DNA from: an uncultured Saprospiraceae bacterium
GTDB lineage: Bacteria > Bacteroidota > Bacteroidia > Chitinophagales > Saprospiraceae
Assembly (NCBI GenBank): GCA_937923465.1
Contig: CALDUB010000069.1
Location: 1-41,054, forward strand
Direction: 5' to 3'
DNA: 41,054 bases
Part shown: positions 8,228 to 16,344 of the stretch, piece by piece
Layout of the letters: every line of letters begins with the position of its first letter
How positions within the stretch are numbered: position 1 is the first letter of the stretch
The notes under the pieces: model-generated
Seen by the model: only the letters and a program-made list of their open reading frames with translations
Told to the model about the DNA's origin: nothing
Database searches by the model: none
Position numbers and translations under genes: made by a program

Positions 8228-9745
8228 ATGAAGCATCAACTTAAAGTCCTCAACAGTCTCAAGAGGCAAAAGGAAGTATTCGAACCCATTAACGAAGGAA
8301 CAGTAGGCTTGTACGTCTGTGGGCCAACGGTTTACAGCGATGTTCACTTGGGTAATTGTCGTACTTTCGTGAGTTTTGATGTCATTTACCGTTACTTGAA
8401 ATACTTAGGTTACAAGGTGCGTTACGTTCGTAATATCACGGATGTGGGACACTTAGTAGGCGATGTAGACTCAGGTGCAGAAGATAAGATTTCGGAAAAA
8501 GCAAGAACAGAGCAGCTCGAACCTATGGAGGTTGTACAGCGCTATATGAATGGTTTTCACGAAATGATGACTATCTTCAATACTGAAAAACCAGACATCG
8601 AACCACGTGCGACAGGACACATTGTCGAGCAAATCGAAATGGTTCAAGAAATTTTGGACAACGGTTACGCTTACGAAAAGAACGGTTCTGTTTATTTCAA
8701 TACGACAAAATTTGCCGAAGATTATCCTTATGGAGAATTGAGTGGACGTAAGATTGATGAATTATTAGCGGAAAGTCGCGATGATTTGAAAAATCAAGAC
8801 GAAAAAAATCATCCTTCTGACTTTGCTATTTGGATGAAAGCAAGCCCGACACACTTGATGCGTTGGAATAGCCCTTGGTCTGTTGGTTTCCCTGGTTGGC
8901 ACTTGGAATGTTCAGTGATGAGCACAAAGTACTTAGGTAAGCATTTTGATATTCATGGTGGAGGAAATGATTTGAAATTCCCACACCACGAAAACGAGAT
9001 TGCTCAAAATTACGGCTCTTGTAAATGTGCTCCAGCAAAATACTGGCTACACACGAACATGCTTCTAATGAACGGCAAGAAGATGTCAAAGAGTGTAGAC
9101 CCAGAGACGGGAATTGCAAATTCAATTACTCCCGTAGAACTATTCACGGGCGACAATCCGAATATAACTAAGGGTTATAGCCCTATGGCTATTCGTTTTT
9201 TTATGTTACAATCTCATTATGCATCAACGCTTGACCTTTCTGATGACGCACTTTTAGCAGCAGAAAAAGGCTACCGTAAACTTATGGAAGCCAATAAGTC
9301 TTTGCAAAAACTAAACCATGCAGGTAAAGGAAGTGCAGGAGATTTGGACCAAGAAATCAACAAACTCATTGACCTCGCTCACGAAGAAATGAGTGATGAC
9401 TTTAGTACACCACGTGCTATTGGTCGTTTGTTTGAGTTGTCTGCAAAGGTAAATGGATTGAAAAACGGACAATTAAAAATGTCTGATATTCAAGCAACAA
9501 CTTTGGCTTTACTAAAAGAAACCTTCACTGATTTCATCTACACCATTTTTGGACTAAAAGATGAGAACGAAGGAGGCGACAACAACGGAACTCTAGACGG
9601 GCTAATGAACCTCATCATCGACATGCGTAAAACCGCACGCGAAGAAAAGAACTGGGGAACATCGGATAAAATTCGTGACGCACTCAAAGAAGCTGGTATC
9701 CAAGTCAAAGACGGCAAGGATGGCTCTGAATGGTCATTGGTGTAA
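8228..9745 (+). CDS. cysS: Cysteinyl-tRNA synthetase
   Basis: A 505-residue class I aminoacyl-tRNA synthetase that charges tRNA-Cys with cysteine. Visible marks are the HIGH-like HLGN at 40-43, the KMSKS loop (285-289) in KKMSKSVDPETG, and the four zinc ligands Cys31 (CGPTVY), Cys228 (LECSVM), His253 (FPHHENE) and Glu257. The C-terminal helical domain and the short anticodon-binding end (last 70 residues) are complete. Length is slightly above the usual 460-490 because of insertions near 175-195 and 308-320. It is a single-gene unit. Confidence 0.97.
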   Translation: MKHQLKVLNSLKRQKEVFEPINEGTVGLYVCGPTVYSDVHLGNCRTFVSFDVIYRYLKYLGYKVRYVRNITDVGHLVGDVDSGAEDKISEKARTEQLEPMEVVQRYMNGFHEMMTIFNTEKPDIEPRATGHIVEQIEMVQEILDNGYAYEKNGSVYFNTTKFAEDYPYGELSGRKIDELLAESRDDLKNQDEKNHPSDFAIWMKASPTHLMRWNSPWSVGFPGWHLECSVMSTKYLGKHFDIHGGGNDLKFPHHENEIAQNYGSCKCAPAKYWLHTNMLLMNGKKMSKSVDPETGIANSITPVELFTGDNPNITKGYSPMAIRFFMLQSHYASTLDLSDDALLAAEKGYRKLMEANKSLQKLNHAGKGSAGDLDQEINKLIDLAHEEMSDDFSTPRAIGRLFELSAKVNGLKNGQLKMSDIQATTLALLKETFTDFIYTIFGLKDENEGGDNNGTLDGLMNLIIDMRKTAREEKNWGTSDKIRDALKEAGIQVKDGKDGSEWSLV

Positions 9746-9819
9746 CCCGTAACTTAGCTTTTAACTTAGCTTTCTAAGTTGAGTAGCCCGTACAGCAGCT
9801 TTAAAACTGTTAGAAAACA

Positions 9820-9861
9820 AAAAATGGTTTTGATATCCGAAAGGATGTCAAAACCATTTTT
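9820..9861. terminator. Bidirectional terminator between cysS and the convergent gene
   Basis: A 19-bp near-perfect stem (AAAAATGGTTTTGATATCC, right arm GGATGTCAAAACCATTTTT) with a GAAA tetraloop. A-runs and T-runs on both flanks suit both converging genes. Confidence 0.85.
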
Positions 9862-9904
9862 CATTAGTAAATCAGTTTTACTTAAAAGAGGCGCTCTTCC
9901 AGCG

Positions 9905-10378
9905 CTAAAGCAATTTCGCTTTCTGCATAACCTTACCATCTAGTTTCAGGACCTGCTTATACAAATTTCCTTTTGCGTCCGAATATAAAAACTCTACATC
10001 AAAATTCTCACGAATACGTTCTTGCCCCATTCCATGTAAAAAGAAACTTGTCGTATTCCCTTGTTCAACTCTCACTTCTCTAAAGTCCGTCTTAGATTGA
10101 ATATCCGTCCGTTTCTTAAACTTTAAATCCTTCAAAATGGCTAACTGACCTACGTTACGTAAACGTAGCCAAGCGTCCTTGCCTAAGGGTGAAATTTGAA
10201 AACTGTGTAAGAGCAAGGCAGGTTTAATTTTATCCGCCTTTGATTTTTTAATACTGCGTAAAATAATTGGAATAAGAATCAGGATAAAAAGAATACCTCC
10301 AGCGATAGCCCAATGCATAGGCTCAACACTTTTAAGAAAGGGGAGAATAGCTTCTAAAGGATTATTGGTAGTTTCCAT
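9905..10378 (-). CDS. Single-pass membrane protein of unknown function
   Basis: 157 residues. Residues about 22-41 (HWAIAGGILFILILIPIIL) are one membrane helix followed by the basic stretch RSIKKSKADKIK, which predicts the C-terminal domain in the cytoplasm. Residues 52-157 look all-beta (LLLHSFQISPLGKDAWLRLR, FREVRVEQG, FDVEFLYSDAKGNLYKQVL). I do not recognise the family. It has its own terminator shared with cysS and lies next to tRNA-Phe, which says nothing about function. Confidence 0.6.
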   Translation of the reverse strand: METTNNPLEAILPFLKSVEPMHWAIAGGILFILILIPIILRSIKKSKADKIKPALLLHSFQISPLGKDAWLRLRNVGQLAILKDLKFKKRTDIQSKTDFREVRVEQGNTTSFFLHGMGQERIRENFDVEFLYSDAKGNLYKQVLKLDGKVMQKAKLL

Positions 10379-10492
10379 GATTGTAGTATTTTGATTCTAT
10401 ACTTAAGAAAGGCTGAGGTAGAAACTCAAATAGCTTCTAAATTAAGAGGAGTATCTTTTCAAAATCTTTAGTGAAAATAAAAATAAAAAAAG

Positions 10493-10525
10493 AAAAGGGT
10501 CAAGACATTACATCTTGACCCTTTT
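10493..10525 (-). terminator. Terminator of tRNA-Phe
   Basis: A 13-bp stem (AAAAGGGTCAAGA / TCTTGACCCTTTT) with a seven-base loop begins six bases beyond the 3' end of the tRNA on the minus strand and is followed by a T-rich run. Confidence 0.85.
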
Positions 10526-10530
10526 TGCTG

Positions 10531-10603
10531 TGGTGTGGGGCGGAATCGAACCGCCGACACATGGATTTTCAGTCCATTGCTCTACCAACTGAGCTACCGC
10601 ACC
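10531..10603 (-). tRNA. tRNA-Phe (anticodon GAA)
   Basis: The minus strand folds as a 73-base tRNA: D stem GCTC/GAGC, anticodon stem ATGGA/TCCAT with loop CTGAAAA (anticodon GAA), a GTGTC variable loop, and T stem GGCGG/CCGCC with TTCGATT. The acceptor arms are GGTGCGG and CCACACC, which pair except for a C5-A68 mismatch. The 3' CCA is not encoded. The fold and anticodon are clear; the mismatch is odd. Confidence 0.95.
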
Positions 10604-10861
10604 AAAGTTTCTTTTAAAAGCCAATCACGCTATCCGTGTTTAGCGGTCGCAAATGTACGATACTTCCTACTACTTATGCAACTATTAAATGATTTTTTTT
10701 AAATATTTTTTTAACTATGCTCTGTAGTGCGCATTTTTACTAGCGAAACGTAGAAATAAAAAAAATATTATTTCTTTTGCAACCCTTTTTAAATAGCTCT
10801 TGTCATTGATTATGAAGACGCTTAAGAAAAACAGTATTTCTTTAATCGTTTTCAAAACCAA

Positions 10862-11743
10862 ATGAAAACAAAGATACTTTTAATGAATCTATCAAATTTT
10901 TTAATCGCGGGTCTGATTTTGCTGGCTTGTGGATGTACAGAAAAGAAGTCAGAGGAAACCTTAAGCGCGAACCCAAAAACAAGTGAAGAAAATAAGCAGA
11001 AGAAATTGATTAAAATTCCCATTCTAAACTTTGGAACTTTTCACATGGGATTTACTTCTGATGAGAACACAACTGAATTTGATGAAGAGAATGAAGAGAA
11101 CCAGAAGGCGGTTCAGCAGATAGCAGCAAAATTATCTACTTTTAAGCCAACAGTTATAATAGTAGAAACTGTACCCGAATATGATGATAAACTTCGGTTG
11201 GAATATAAAGAGTATCTTGCAAATCCAAAGATGTCTTTTAAGAATTCTTCTGAAATAGAACTTTTGGCGTATGAATTGGGACGCCTTTGTAGCACCAAAC
11301 GGATATACGGGATTGACCACAGAATGGGATATAACTACAAGATTGGGACAGAGATAGAAAATAACATAGATTCAATATGGCATGACAAATATTATCAGGA
11401 CCCCTTGAGTTTTTATCCAGAAGTTAACGTTAATGAGGATAGTTTGGATTTACTTGGTAAATTGCAGATAACAAATCACGAAAGATATTTAGACTTCTTA
11501 ATAACAGTGAATGCTGATATGCTTACGCATGCGGGAAGTGAAGAAGGATTTGAAGGAGCGGATGAGGCAGCAAAGTATTATCAAAGAAATCTAAGAATGT
11601 ATTCGAATCTAAACAGACTTGATTTAAAAGAAGAGGACAGGGTTTTTATATTAATGGGAGCGAGTCATACCGCATTTTTTAGAGACTTTATAAGTAGAAG
11701 TCCTAAATATGAAATGGTGAACACTTATGAGTATTTAAAATAA
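10862..11743 (+). CDS. TraB/Tiki-like (DUF5694-type) lipoprotein
   Basis: 293 residues with a lipoprotein signal: hydrophobic segment 10-22 then LLAC with Cys23 as the likely lipidated residue, followed by a polar linker to about 50. The folded part has ILNFGTFHMGF near the start, VIIVETVPEYDD, ELGRLCSTKRIYGIDHRMGY, and near the end DRVFILMGASHTAFFRDFI. These GTFH, ExxP, GxDxR and GxxHxxFF segments are those of DUF5694, a branch of the TraB/PrgY-Tiki-EreA superfamily, in which some members are metal-dependent hydrolases. A hydrolase role here is inference. The gene is monocistronic, without an obvious promoter match. Confidence 0.75.
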   Translation: MKTKILLMNLSNFLIAGLILLACGCTEKKSEETLSANPKTSEENKQKKLIKIPILNFGTFHMGFTSDENTTEFDEENEENQKAVQQIAAKLSTFKPTVIIVETVPEYDDKLRLEYKEYLANPKMSFKNSSEIELLAYELGRLCSTKRIYGIDHRMGYNYKIGTEIENNIDSIWHDKYYQDPLSFYPEVNVNEDSLDLLGKLQITNHERYLDFLITVNADMLTHAGSEEGFEGADEAAKYYQRNLRMYSNLNRLDLKEEDRVFILMGASHTAFFRDFISRSPKYEMVNTYEYLK

Positions 11744-11890
11744 AGCACACTACACAATAAACCATAATATTAGTTATCAGAAAAATGATAATTATATTTA
11801 TGCAAGACCAAAAGCGTTAGAGAAACTTTAAATAATCAATTAATTATTGACTTTTAAGTATCTCAATCGTCTTATTAACATCTGATAGAA

Positions 11891-12430
11891 TTGGATTACC
11901 AAAGCACACACCGTAACATTGTTGAACAATGCCAAGCAGGCAATCGGCAAGCTCAGTTTGAGCTGTACCGACTGTACTCGAAGGCGATGTATAATCTCTG
12001 CCTCCGTATGGTTAGGGACGAAGGCAACGCGGAAGACTTATTGCAAAATTCATTCACGGATATTTTTACGAAAATTAACACTTTTAGGTTTGAAAGTTCC
12101 ATTGGAGCGTGGATAAAAAGAATTACGGTTAACAATTGTATCAACTTTTTGAAGAAAAAGCGATTAGAGATACAAGAATTAGATGACCGTTTTCATCATA
12201 TTCCCGTCGCGCAGGCTGAAACACCCGATTGTAAATTGAGTATTGACCAAGTGAATAAAGCATTATTGCAATTACCAGACGGATATCGTGTGGTTTTTTC
12301 TCTCTATCTAATAGAAGGATACGACCACAAAGAAATCGGTCAAGTGCTTGGCATTACTGAAGCGACTTCAAAATCACAATACAGTCGTGCAAAAGCAAAG
12401 TTGAGAGGCATTTTAAGTGATGCTGTTTAA
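11891..12430 (+). CDS. ECF-type RNA polymerase sigma factor
   Basis: 179 residues with both conserved sigma regions. Region 2 is about 22-95 (AMYNLCLRMVRDEGNAEDLLQNSFTDIF, then FESSIGAWIKRITVNNCINF) and region 4 about 115-175 (ALLQLPDGYRVVFSLYLIEGYDHKEIGQ then a helix-turn-helix with TEATSKSQYSRAKAKLR). The start is TTG at 11891: no ATG is possible, since the frame is closed by a TAA at 11876-11878. The two genes that follow, a one-TM protein and an exported beta-solenoid, are its likely anti-sigma factor and target or sensor. Confidence 0.92.
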   Translation: MDYQSTHRNIVEQCQAGNRQAQFELYRLYSKAMYNLCLRMVRDEGNAEDLLQNSFTDIFTKINTFRFESSIGAWIKRITVNNCINFLKKKRLEIQELDDRFHHIPVAQAETPDCKLSIDQVNKALLQLPDGYRVVFSLYLIEGYDHKEIGQVLGITEATSKSQYSRAKAKLRGILSDAV

Positions 12431-12439
12431 GATAGATTT

Positions 12440-12520
12440 TAGATAAAAGACGTTAGAGATTAGACCTCGTATGAATAGGAAGTCTAAGGTCTAAAATCTA
12501 ATATCTCATGTCTGAAAATT
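12440..12520 (+). repeat. Tandem phrases between sigma and anti-sigma genes (TCTAA type)
   Basis: GACGTTAGAGATTAGACC.. AGTCTAAGGTCTAAAATCTAATATCTCATGTCTG. Imperfect eight-to-ten-base phrases built on TCTAA and its inverse TTAGA, between the two genes of the putative operon. Confidence 0.6.
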
Positions 12521-12591
12521 AAAAGGATAGGTTGTTGGTTGGTTCATTTGGTCATTTGACTAGATAAACGAATCAATAGAAAAACACAAAA

Positions 12592-13149
12592 ATGGATAGG
12601 TTAGAAAAATTCATCATCGACAATCGAGATGGCATGGACAGTGCTGTGCCAGACTTGAAAGTGTGGGCAGAGATAGACAAGCAAATGTCTTCTGCTGATG
12701 CACCTCCCTTACATATAGCGAAGATTAGACCTTTGCGACAAAGACTGCGCGCAGCAGCGGCAGTAGCGATATTGCTTATCGCGGGCGGTCTTGGTGGCAG
12801 TTTTTTGGCGAACAAATCAGCCAATACTGACATCAATTCTTTAGCGGATATCTCTCCAGAACATGCAGAAACGGAACTTTTCTTTAACCAACAGGTAGAA
12901 GAAAAAATGGCGAAATTGGTCTCTTACGAGCAAGCCGATGTCGTGCGACCTGACCTGCAACAGTTGGACGAAATGTTTAAAGAACTGACGCAAGAGTTAG
13001 AAAACGCGCCGAAAGGCACGGAGGAAGAAATCATTAATGCAATGATTAAAAATTATCAGGCTAAAGTTGACATACTTAATCGAGTTTTAGAAAAAGTGGA
13101 AGCTGTCAATGCGCCTCAAAAAACAATAGAAGATGAAATTAGCATATAA
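12592..13149 (+). CDS. Putative membrane anti-sigma factor
   Basis: 185 residues. The N-terminal about 50 residues are cytoplasmic and charged (MDRLEKFIIDNRDGMDSAVP), one membrane helix spans about 54-73 (AAAAVAILLIAGGLGGSFLA), and the remainder is a glutamate/lysine-rich helical segment outside. Anti-sigma factors of Bacteroidota ECF systems have this topology, and it sits 161 bases after the sigma gene. It overlaps the next gene by 17 bases, so the two are translationally coupled. No zinc-binding HxxxCxxC motif is present, so it is not a classical ZAS-type. The role is inferred from context. Confidence 0.65.
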   Translation: MDRLEKFIIDNRDGMDSAVPDLKVWAEIDKQMSSADAPPLHIAKIRPLRQRLRAAAAVAILLIAGGLGGSFLANKSANTDINSLADISPEHAETELFFNQQVEEKMAKLVSYEQADVVRPDLQQLDEMFKELTQELENAPKGTEEEIINAMIKNYQAKVDILNRVLEKVEAVNAPQKTIEDEISI

Positions 13150-14269
13150 TTTTTCAACAATGCTCGTCCTTTTGATGAGCCTTTTCGTGAGCACAGCTTA
13201 TGCTTCGTCCACGATTACGATAGAGAAACAGGAATACACAAAATCTGTTAAAAAAGATTTTGGAATTTCTCCTGATGGTACAGTCAGTTTATACAATAAG
13301 TACGGTAAAATGGATATCAAAACATGGGATAAAAACCGTGTTAAAATTGACATTAGGATTACTGTAAATGCTTCGTCAGAAAGTGATGCACAAGAAGTTT
13401 TTGACCGTATTACTTTTGATTTTTCAAATGGAAATGATTTTGTGAGCGCAGAAACACAAATAGCTAGCAAAAATACCTCTTGGTGGAGTGGTTGGGGTGA
13501 TGATAACAAAACCGACTTTAATATTGACTATGAAGTTTACATGCCGCCAACAGCGACTTTGGACTTGAGAAATAAATATGGAGATGTTTACGTAGCAGCA
13601 TTAGCACGCAATGCTAATATCAATGTCAAGTATGGTAATTTTCGTCTAGACGGAGTAGGAGAGAATTTAAATGTTACTCTGGGTTACGGAAATGGGACCG
13701 TCGTAAAAGCAGCACGTACGGAAGCGAATATTTCTTATAGTAAGTTTCGCTTGCAAGAAGGTGGAGATATGGACCTCAATACTAAATATTCTAAAATCGG
13801 TATTGACAAAGCAGGAGACATTCGAGTAAACTCCGCTTACGATACCTACGATATCGGAAGAGTTAGAGACTATCACTCTACGGGCAAATACGATAATGTG
13901 AGCATCGGAACGGCTGATAACATAACTGCTGTTTCTAAATATACAGATTTTTCTGTCGGTTCGGTAAAGAACAGTGCGGATTTTGATTTGACCTACGGAG
14001 GTGCGCGCATTGAAAAGATTGCAAATGGATTTAGCGAAATGCGTCTGTCAGGTAGATACGCAGATTATAAAGTGAAAGTAGAAGCAGGTGCATCTTACAA
14101 GTTAGATGCTAGTGCAAATTACGCAGGTATCCGTTATCCAAGTCCATTGCAGGTGACTTATGAGAAAGACCAAGGCACTTCACATCATGTAGAAGGCTAT
14201 GTAAACACGAAAGGCGCGCGCAGTGTCATTAAGGCAAACTTGTCTTATGGAGGATTGAAGGTAGATTAA
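13133..14269 (+). CDS. Exported beta-solenoid protein (DUF4097/putative adhesin type)
   Basis: 378 residues with a signal peptide (about 1-24, ending AYASS). The mature part repeats a strand-turn unit of about 18-22 residues carrying 'KYG/KYS/KYD' turns: LYNKYGKMDIKTWDKN, LRNKYGDVYVAALARN, VKYGNFRLDGVG, TLGYGNGTVVKAA, NTKYSKIGIDKAG, GKYDNVSIGTAD and others. This is the pattern of DUF4097/DUF2807 beta-helix proteins, often encoded after an ECF sigma and anti-sigma pair in Bacteroidota. The start overlaps the upstream gene by 17 bases. A periplasmic or surface structural or sensing role is inference. Confidence 0.75.
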   Translation: MKLAYNFSTMLVLLMSLFVSTAYASSTITIEKQEYTKSVKKDFGISPDGTVSLYNKYGKMDIKTWDKNRVKIDIRITVNASSESDAQEVFDRITFDFSNGNDFVSAETQIASKNTSWWSGWGDDNKTDFNIDYEVYMPPTATLDLRNKYGDVYVAALARNANINVKYGNFRLDGVGENLNVTLGYGNGTVVKAARTEANISYSKFRLQEGGDMDLNTKYSKIGIDKAGDIRVNSAYDTYDIGRVRDYHSTGKYDNVSIGTADNITAVSKYTDFSVGSVKNSADFDLTYGGARIEKIANGFSEMRLSGRYADYKVKVEAGASYKLDASANYAGIRYPSPLQVTYEKDQGTSHHVEGYVNTKGARSVIKANLSYGGLKVD

Positions 14270-14418
14270 GGATTAATTTTAAATTTTGAATGAGTGAAAC
14301 TCTTAGTGTATTAAATCTATTCAAAATCTCATGATAAATTTTTGAATTATTTCTATTAGAATAGCGCGTCACGAAATCTCAAATTTGGCTTTATATTAAT
14401 CCAATTTAATAGATGTTC

Positions 14419-14450
14419 AGCCCGTTTTGTCGCTTGCGATGGAACGGGCT
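14419..14450 (+). terminator. Terminator of the sigma/anti-sigma/solenoid operon
   Basis: An 8-bp stem (AGCCCGTT / AACGGGCT) with a 16-base loop, then TATTTTATG and a T-rich run. It lies 150 bases after the last stop codon. Confidence 0.7.
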
Positions 14451-14497
14451 TATTTTATGTTTCTTTTTTATTCTTTGCATAGTTTATTCCGCTACTA

Positions 14498-14528
14498 TTG
14501 ACCAAACCCTCTAAAATTCTTACTTTTG
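14498..14528 (+). promoter_or_regulatory. Bacteroidota-type promoter for yebC
   Basis: TTG at 14498-14500, a 20-base spacer, then TACTTTTG at 14521-14528. Both elements and the spacing fit the Bacteroidota housekeeping promoter. Transcription would start near 14535, giving a leader of about 300 bases that contains the whole MITE-like element. Confidence 0.7.
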
Positions 14529-14556
14529 CATCTGCAATTAAAAATACAATTGATAA

Positions 14557-14766
14557 TAAGTACGTAACTCTATTTATCTGGACATTTTGACAGGATGTTT
14601 TTCCGCTCCCGAGCAAAGCATCGGGACAAGTTATTTTCCTCTTAAAAATAGTTCCCCCGAAGTGTCGGGGCAGGCTGTGATGCAAACCATGCAACGATTT
14701 TTAAAAGAAAACTATCATGAAAATCTCTCTGTCAAATTTATCCACATAAATAGGGTCACGTACTTA
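14557..14766. mobile_element. MITE-like element with imperfect terminal inverted repeats
   Basis: About 210 bases bounded by inverted repeats of roughly 37 bases. The left (14557-14593) begins TAAGTACGTAACTCTATTTA; the right (14729-14766), read on the minus strand, begins TAAGTACGTGACCCTATTTA. About three quarters of positions agree. The centre has two short GC-rich stems (CCCGAGCAAAGCATCGGG; CCCCCGAAGTGTCGGGG). No transposase is coded. Frames read through the two ends on opposite strands both encode INRVTYL, only because the ends are inverted copies. The insertion sits between the yebC promoter and gene. Confidence 0.55.
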
Positions 14767-14796
14767 ATAGTTTGAAAAGAAGAATGTAGGGCGTGA

Positions 14797-14835
14797 TGCG
14801 ACATTCAAAATTCAAAATTTATCATTCAAAAATAT
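14797..14835 (+). repeat. Tandem phrases before yebC (ATTCAAA type)
   Basis: Repeats of ATTCAAAATT/ATTCAAAAAT with an inserted TATC end five bases before the yebC ATG. They are the same dialect as the tract at 26678-26735. Confidence 0.6.
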
Positions 14836-14839
14836 CAAG

Positions 14840-15556
14840 ATGGGAAGAGCATTTGAATACCGCAAAGCAAGAAAGATGAAACGTTGGGCTGGTATGGCTA
14901 AAACGTTTACGAAAATCGGACGTGAAATATCTATGGCAGTAAAGGACAATGGTCCTGACCCTGACAACAATCCACGTTTGCGCGCTGCTATCCAAAACTC
15001 TAAGGCGGCAAACATGCCAAAGGCAAATGTCGAAAATGCCATTAGAAAAGCATCTGAAAAAGATTCTGCTAACTATGATGAGGTTGTCTACGAAGGCTAT
15101 GCACCTAACGGTATTGCAGTCTTAGTAGAAACAGCAACGGATAATACAACGCGTACAGTAGCCAATGTCCGCCACGTTTTTTCTAAATACGGTGGTTCAT
15201 TAGGAACACAAGGTTCGGTAGATTACATGTTTGAGCGCAAAGGTGTTTTTACCGTTGAAAAAGCAGAGCATGATATCGAAGAATTAGAATTAGAGTTGAT
15301 TGATTTTGGCTTAGAAGAAATTACAGAAGAAGACGGAGACTTGGTGTTGAAATGTGATTTTACAGATTACGGAAACTTGTCAAAAGGAATTGAGGAATTG
15401 AAACTAGAAGTAAAAGAGTCCTCTACAGAGCGTTTTCCATTACATTCTAAATCTCTAAATGACGACGAAACAGAAGCTGTAATTAAGCTTTTGGATAAAA
15501 TGGAAGAAGACGATGACGTATTAAACGTCTTTCATACCATGGATATGAGTGACTAA
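14840..15556 (+). CDS. yebC: YebC/PmpR family protein
   Basis: A 238-residue complete member of the YebC/PmpR/TACO1 family. It has the conserved N-terminal block (AKTFTKIGREISMAVKDNG, then NPRLRAAIQNSKAANMP and ENAIRKASEK), YEGYAPNGIAVLVE in domain 3 and the GSVDYMFERKG strand. Family members were first described as DNA-binding regulators and more recently as ribosome-associated factors that relieve stalling at proline-rich stretches; which applies here cannot be read from sequence. The MGRAFEYRKARKMKRW start is usual for the Bacteroidota branch. It has its own promoter (14498-14528) and terminator. Confidence 0.93.
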   Translation: MGRAFEYRKARKMKRWAGMAKTFTKIGREISMAVKDNGPDPDNNPRLRAAIQNSKAANMPKANVENAIRKASEKDSANYDEVVYEGYAPNGIAVLVETATDNTTRTVANVRHVFSKYGGSLGTQGSVDYMFERKGVFTVEKAEHDIEELELELIDFGLEEITEEDGDLVLKCDFTDYGNLSKGIEELKLEVKESSTERFPLHSKSLNDDETEAVIKLLDKMEEDDDVLNVFHTMDMSD

Positions 15557-15603
15557 TGGCGCGTGGGTGGTGGCAGCTTTAGTTACCAAGGAAAAGAGAA
15601 ACA

Positions 15604-15642
15604 AAAAAATCCTGTTCTGAGTCAATCAGAACAGGATTTTTT
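15604..15642. terminator. Terminator of yebC, bidirectional
   Basis: A perfect 17-bp stem (AAAAAATCCTGTTCTGA and complement) with a five-base loop, 48 bases after the yebC stop. The symmetric A and T runs also suit the converging small gene at 15701-15931. Confidence 0.9.
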
Positions 15643-15700
15643 ATTTAAAGCTTATCAGAAGTATCACAGGTTGTCAATATTCTTGTAAAATTACCAATAA

Positions 15701-15931
15701 TTACTTACCAGGAGGTAAACATCCCTGACCTTGTCGTAGTACATCACTATATCCAACCTCTCCGTCACGACGCCAATTGCTATTTGACTTTCTTTTTTTC
15801 TTTATTACGGTCTTAGCATGACTGACAGAAGAAGAGTTTTGAAAAATTTGTAGAATCATCTCTAACAAAATTGGGTCGTCATTCTCATTGACGGCAGCGT
15901 TGATACGCTCTTTTAGATTTTTAACTTTCAT
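15701..15931 (-). CDS. Small protein, antitoxin-like N-terminus (possible remnant)
   Basis: 76 residues. The first 38 residues (MKVKNLKERINAAVNEND, then DPILLEMILQIFQ) resemble the N-terminal helices of small Bacteroidota addiction-module antitoxins ('lK..I...i...DDp.lL..i..l'). The rest (KKKRKSNSNWRRDGEVGYSD and a GQGCLPPGK end) does not match that family. No toxin gene lies next to it; downstream on the minus strand is the yebC terminator. It may be a real small gene or an eroded antitoxin. The ATG has an A-rich leader and no clear promoter box. Confidence 0.4.
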   Translation of the reverse strand: MKVKNLKERINAAVNENDDPILLEMILQIFQNSSSVSHAKTVIKKKRKSNSNWRRDGEVGYSDVLRQGQGCLPPGK

Positions 15932-16007
15932 TATTTTTTATTTGTGTATTCTTAAGAAATCTTAGGAGTAAACTTAATAGGAGTAGATTTTTTTGTTTCG
16001 AAAACAA

Positions 16008-16050
16008 AAAGTCTAATATCTAAAGTCTATTATCTAAAATCTCTCATCCT
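16008..16050 (+). repeat. Tandem phrases of TCTAATATCTAAAG type
   Basis: AGTCTAATATCTAAAGTCTA, then TTATCTAAAATCTCTCATCC. Upstream of the operators of the acyl-CoA dehydrogenase. Same dialect as 12440-12520 and 26262-26338. Confidence 0.6.
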
Positions 16051-16297
16051 AAATGGGGTTCTACTAAGTTTTGCAAGACCGAAGAAATCGGTTGTTGGAG
16101 AAGGGAAAACTTATTTAAACTATTAGTACGAAAACAGATTTATTAAAATTGAGCTGATAAAGATACTTGATTTTATACTTAAAGTCAAGATTTATCTCAC
16201 TTACATAACGTAATGAAGAACGTTATAAGTTCCCAAAAGTGCGATTAAAGTCTAAATAATAATCATTATTTAAGACTCTCGTTACATTATTGTAAAA

Positions 16298-16319
16298 ATT
16301 TAGCGAAAATTCGCTAAAT
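16298..16319. promoter_or_regulatory. Operator palindrome 1 upstream of the acyl-CoA dehydrogenase
   Basis: ATTTAGCGAA-AA-TTCGCTAAAT: ten-base arms are perfectly complementary about a two-base centre. Its centre is about 40 bases upstream of the -7 box at 16345. This size and symmetry are typical of sites for dimeric TetR- or GntR-type repressors. The regulator itself is not in the window. Confidence 0.65.
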
Positions 16320-16344
16320 ACTTTCATCTTCCAATTTTTGCTTT

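Noticed and set aside
14738-14746. Exact DnaA-box sequence TTATCCACA
   Set aside because: A single copy lying in the right terminal repeat of the MITE-like element; the left repeat has a different base run there and no dnaA or other origin genes are near.
14587-14775. 62-codon frame ending HINRVTYLIV as a gene
   Set aside because: It lies wholly in the MITE-like element and its protein-like end is also coded, inverted, on the other strand by the opposite repeat.
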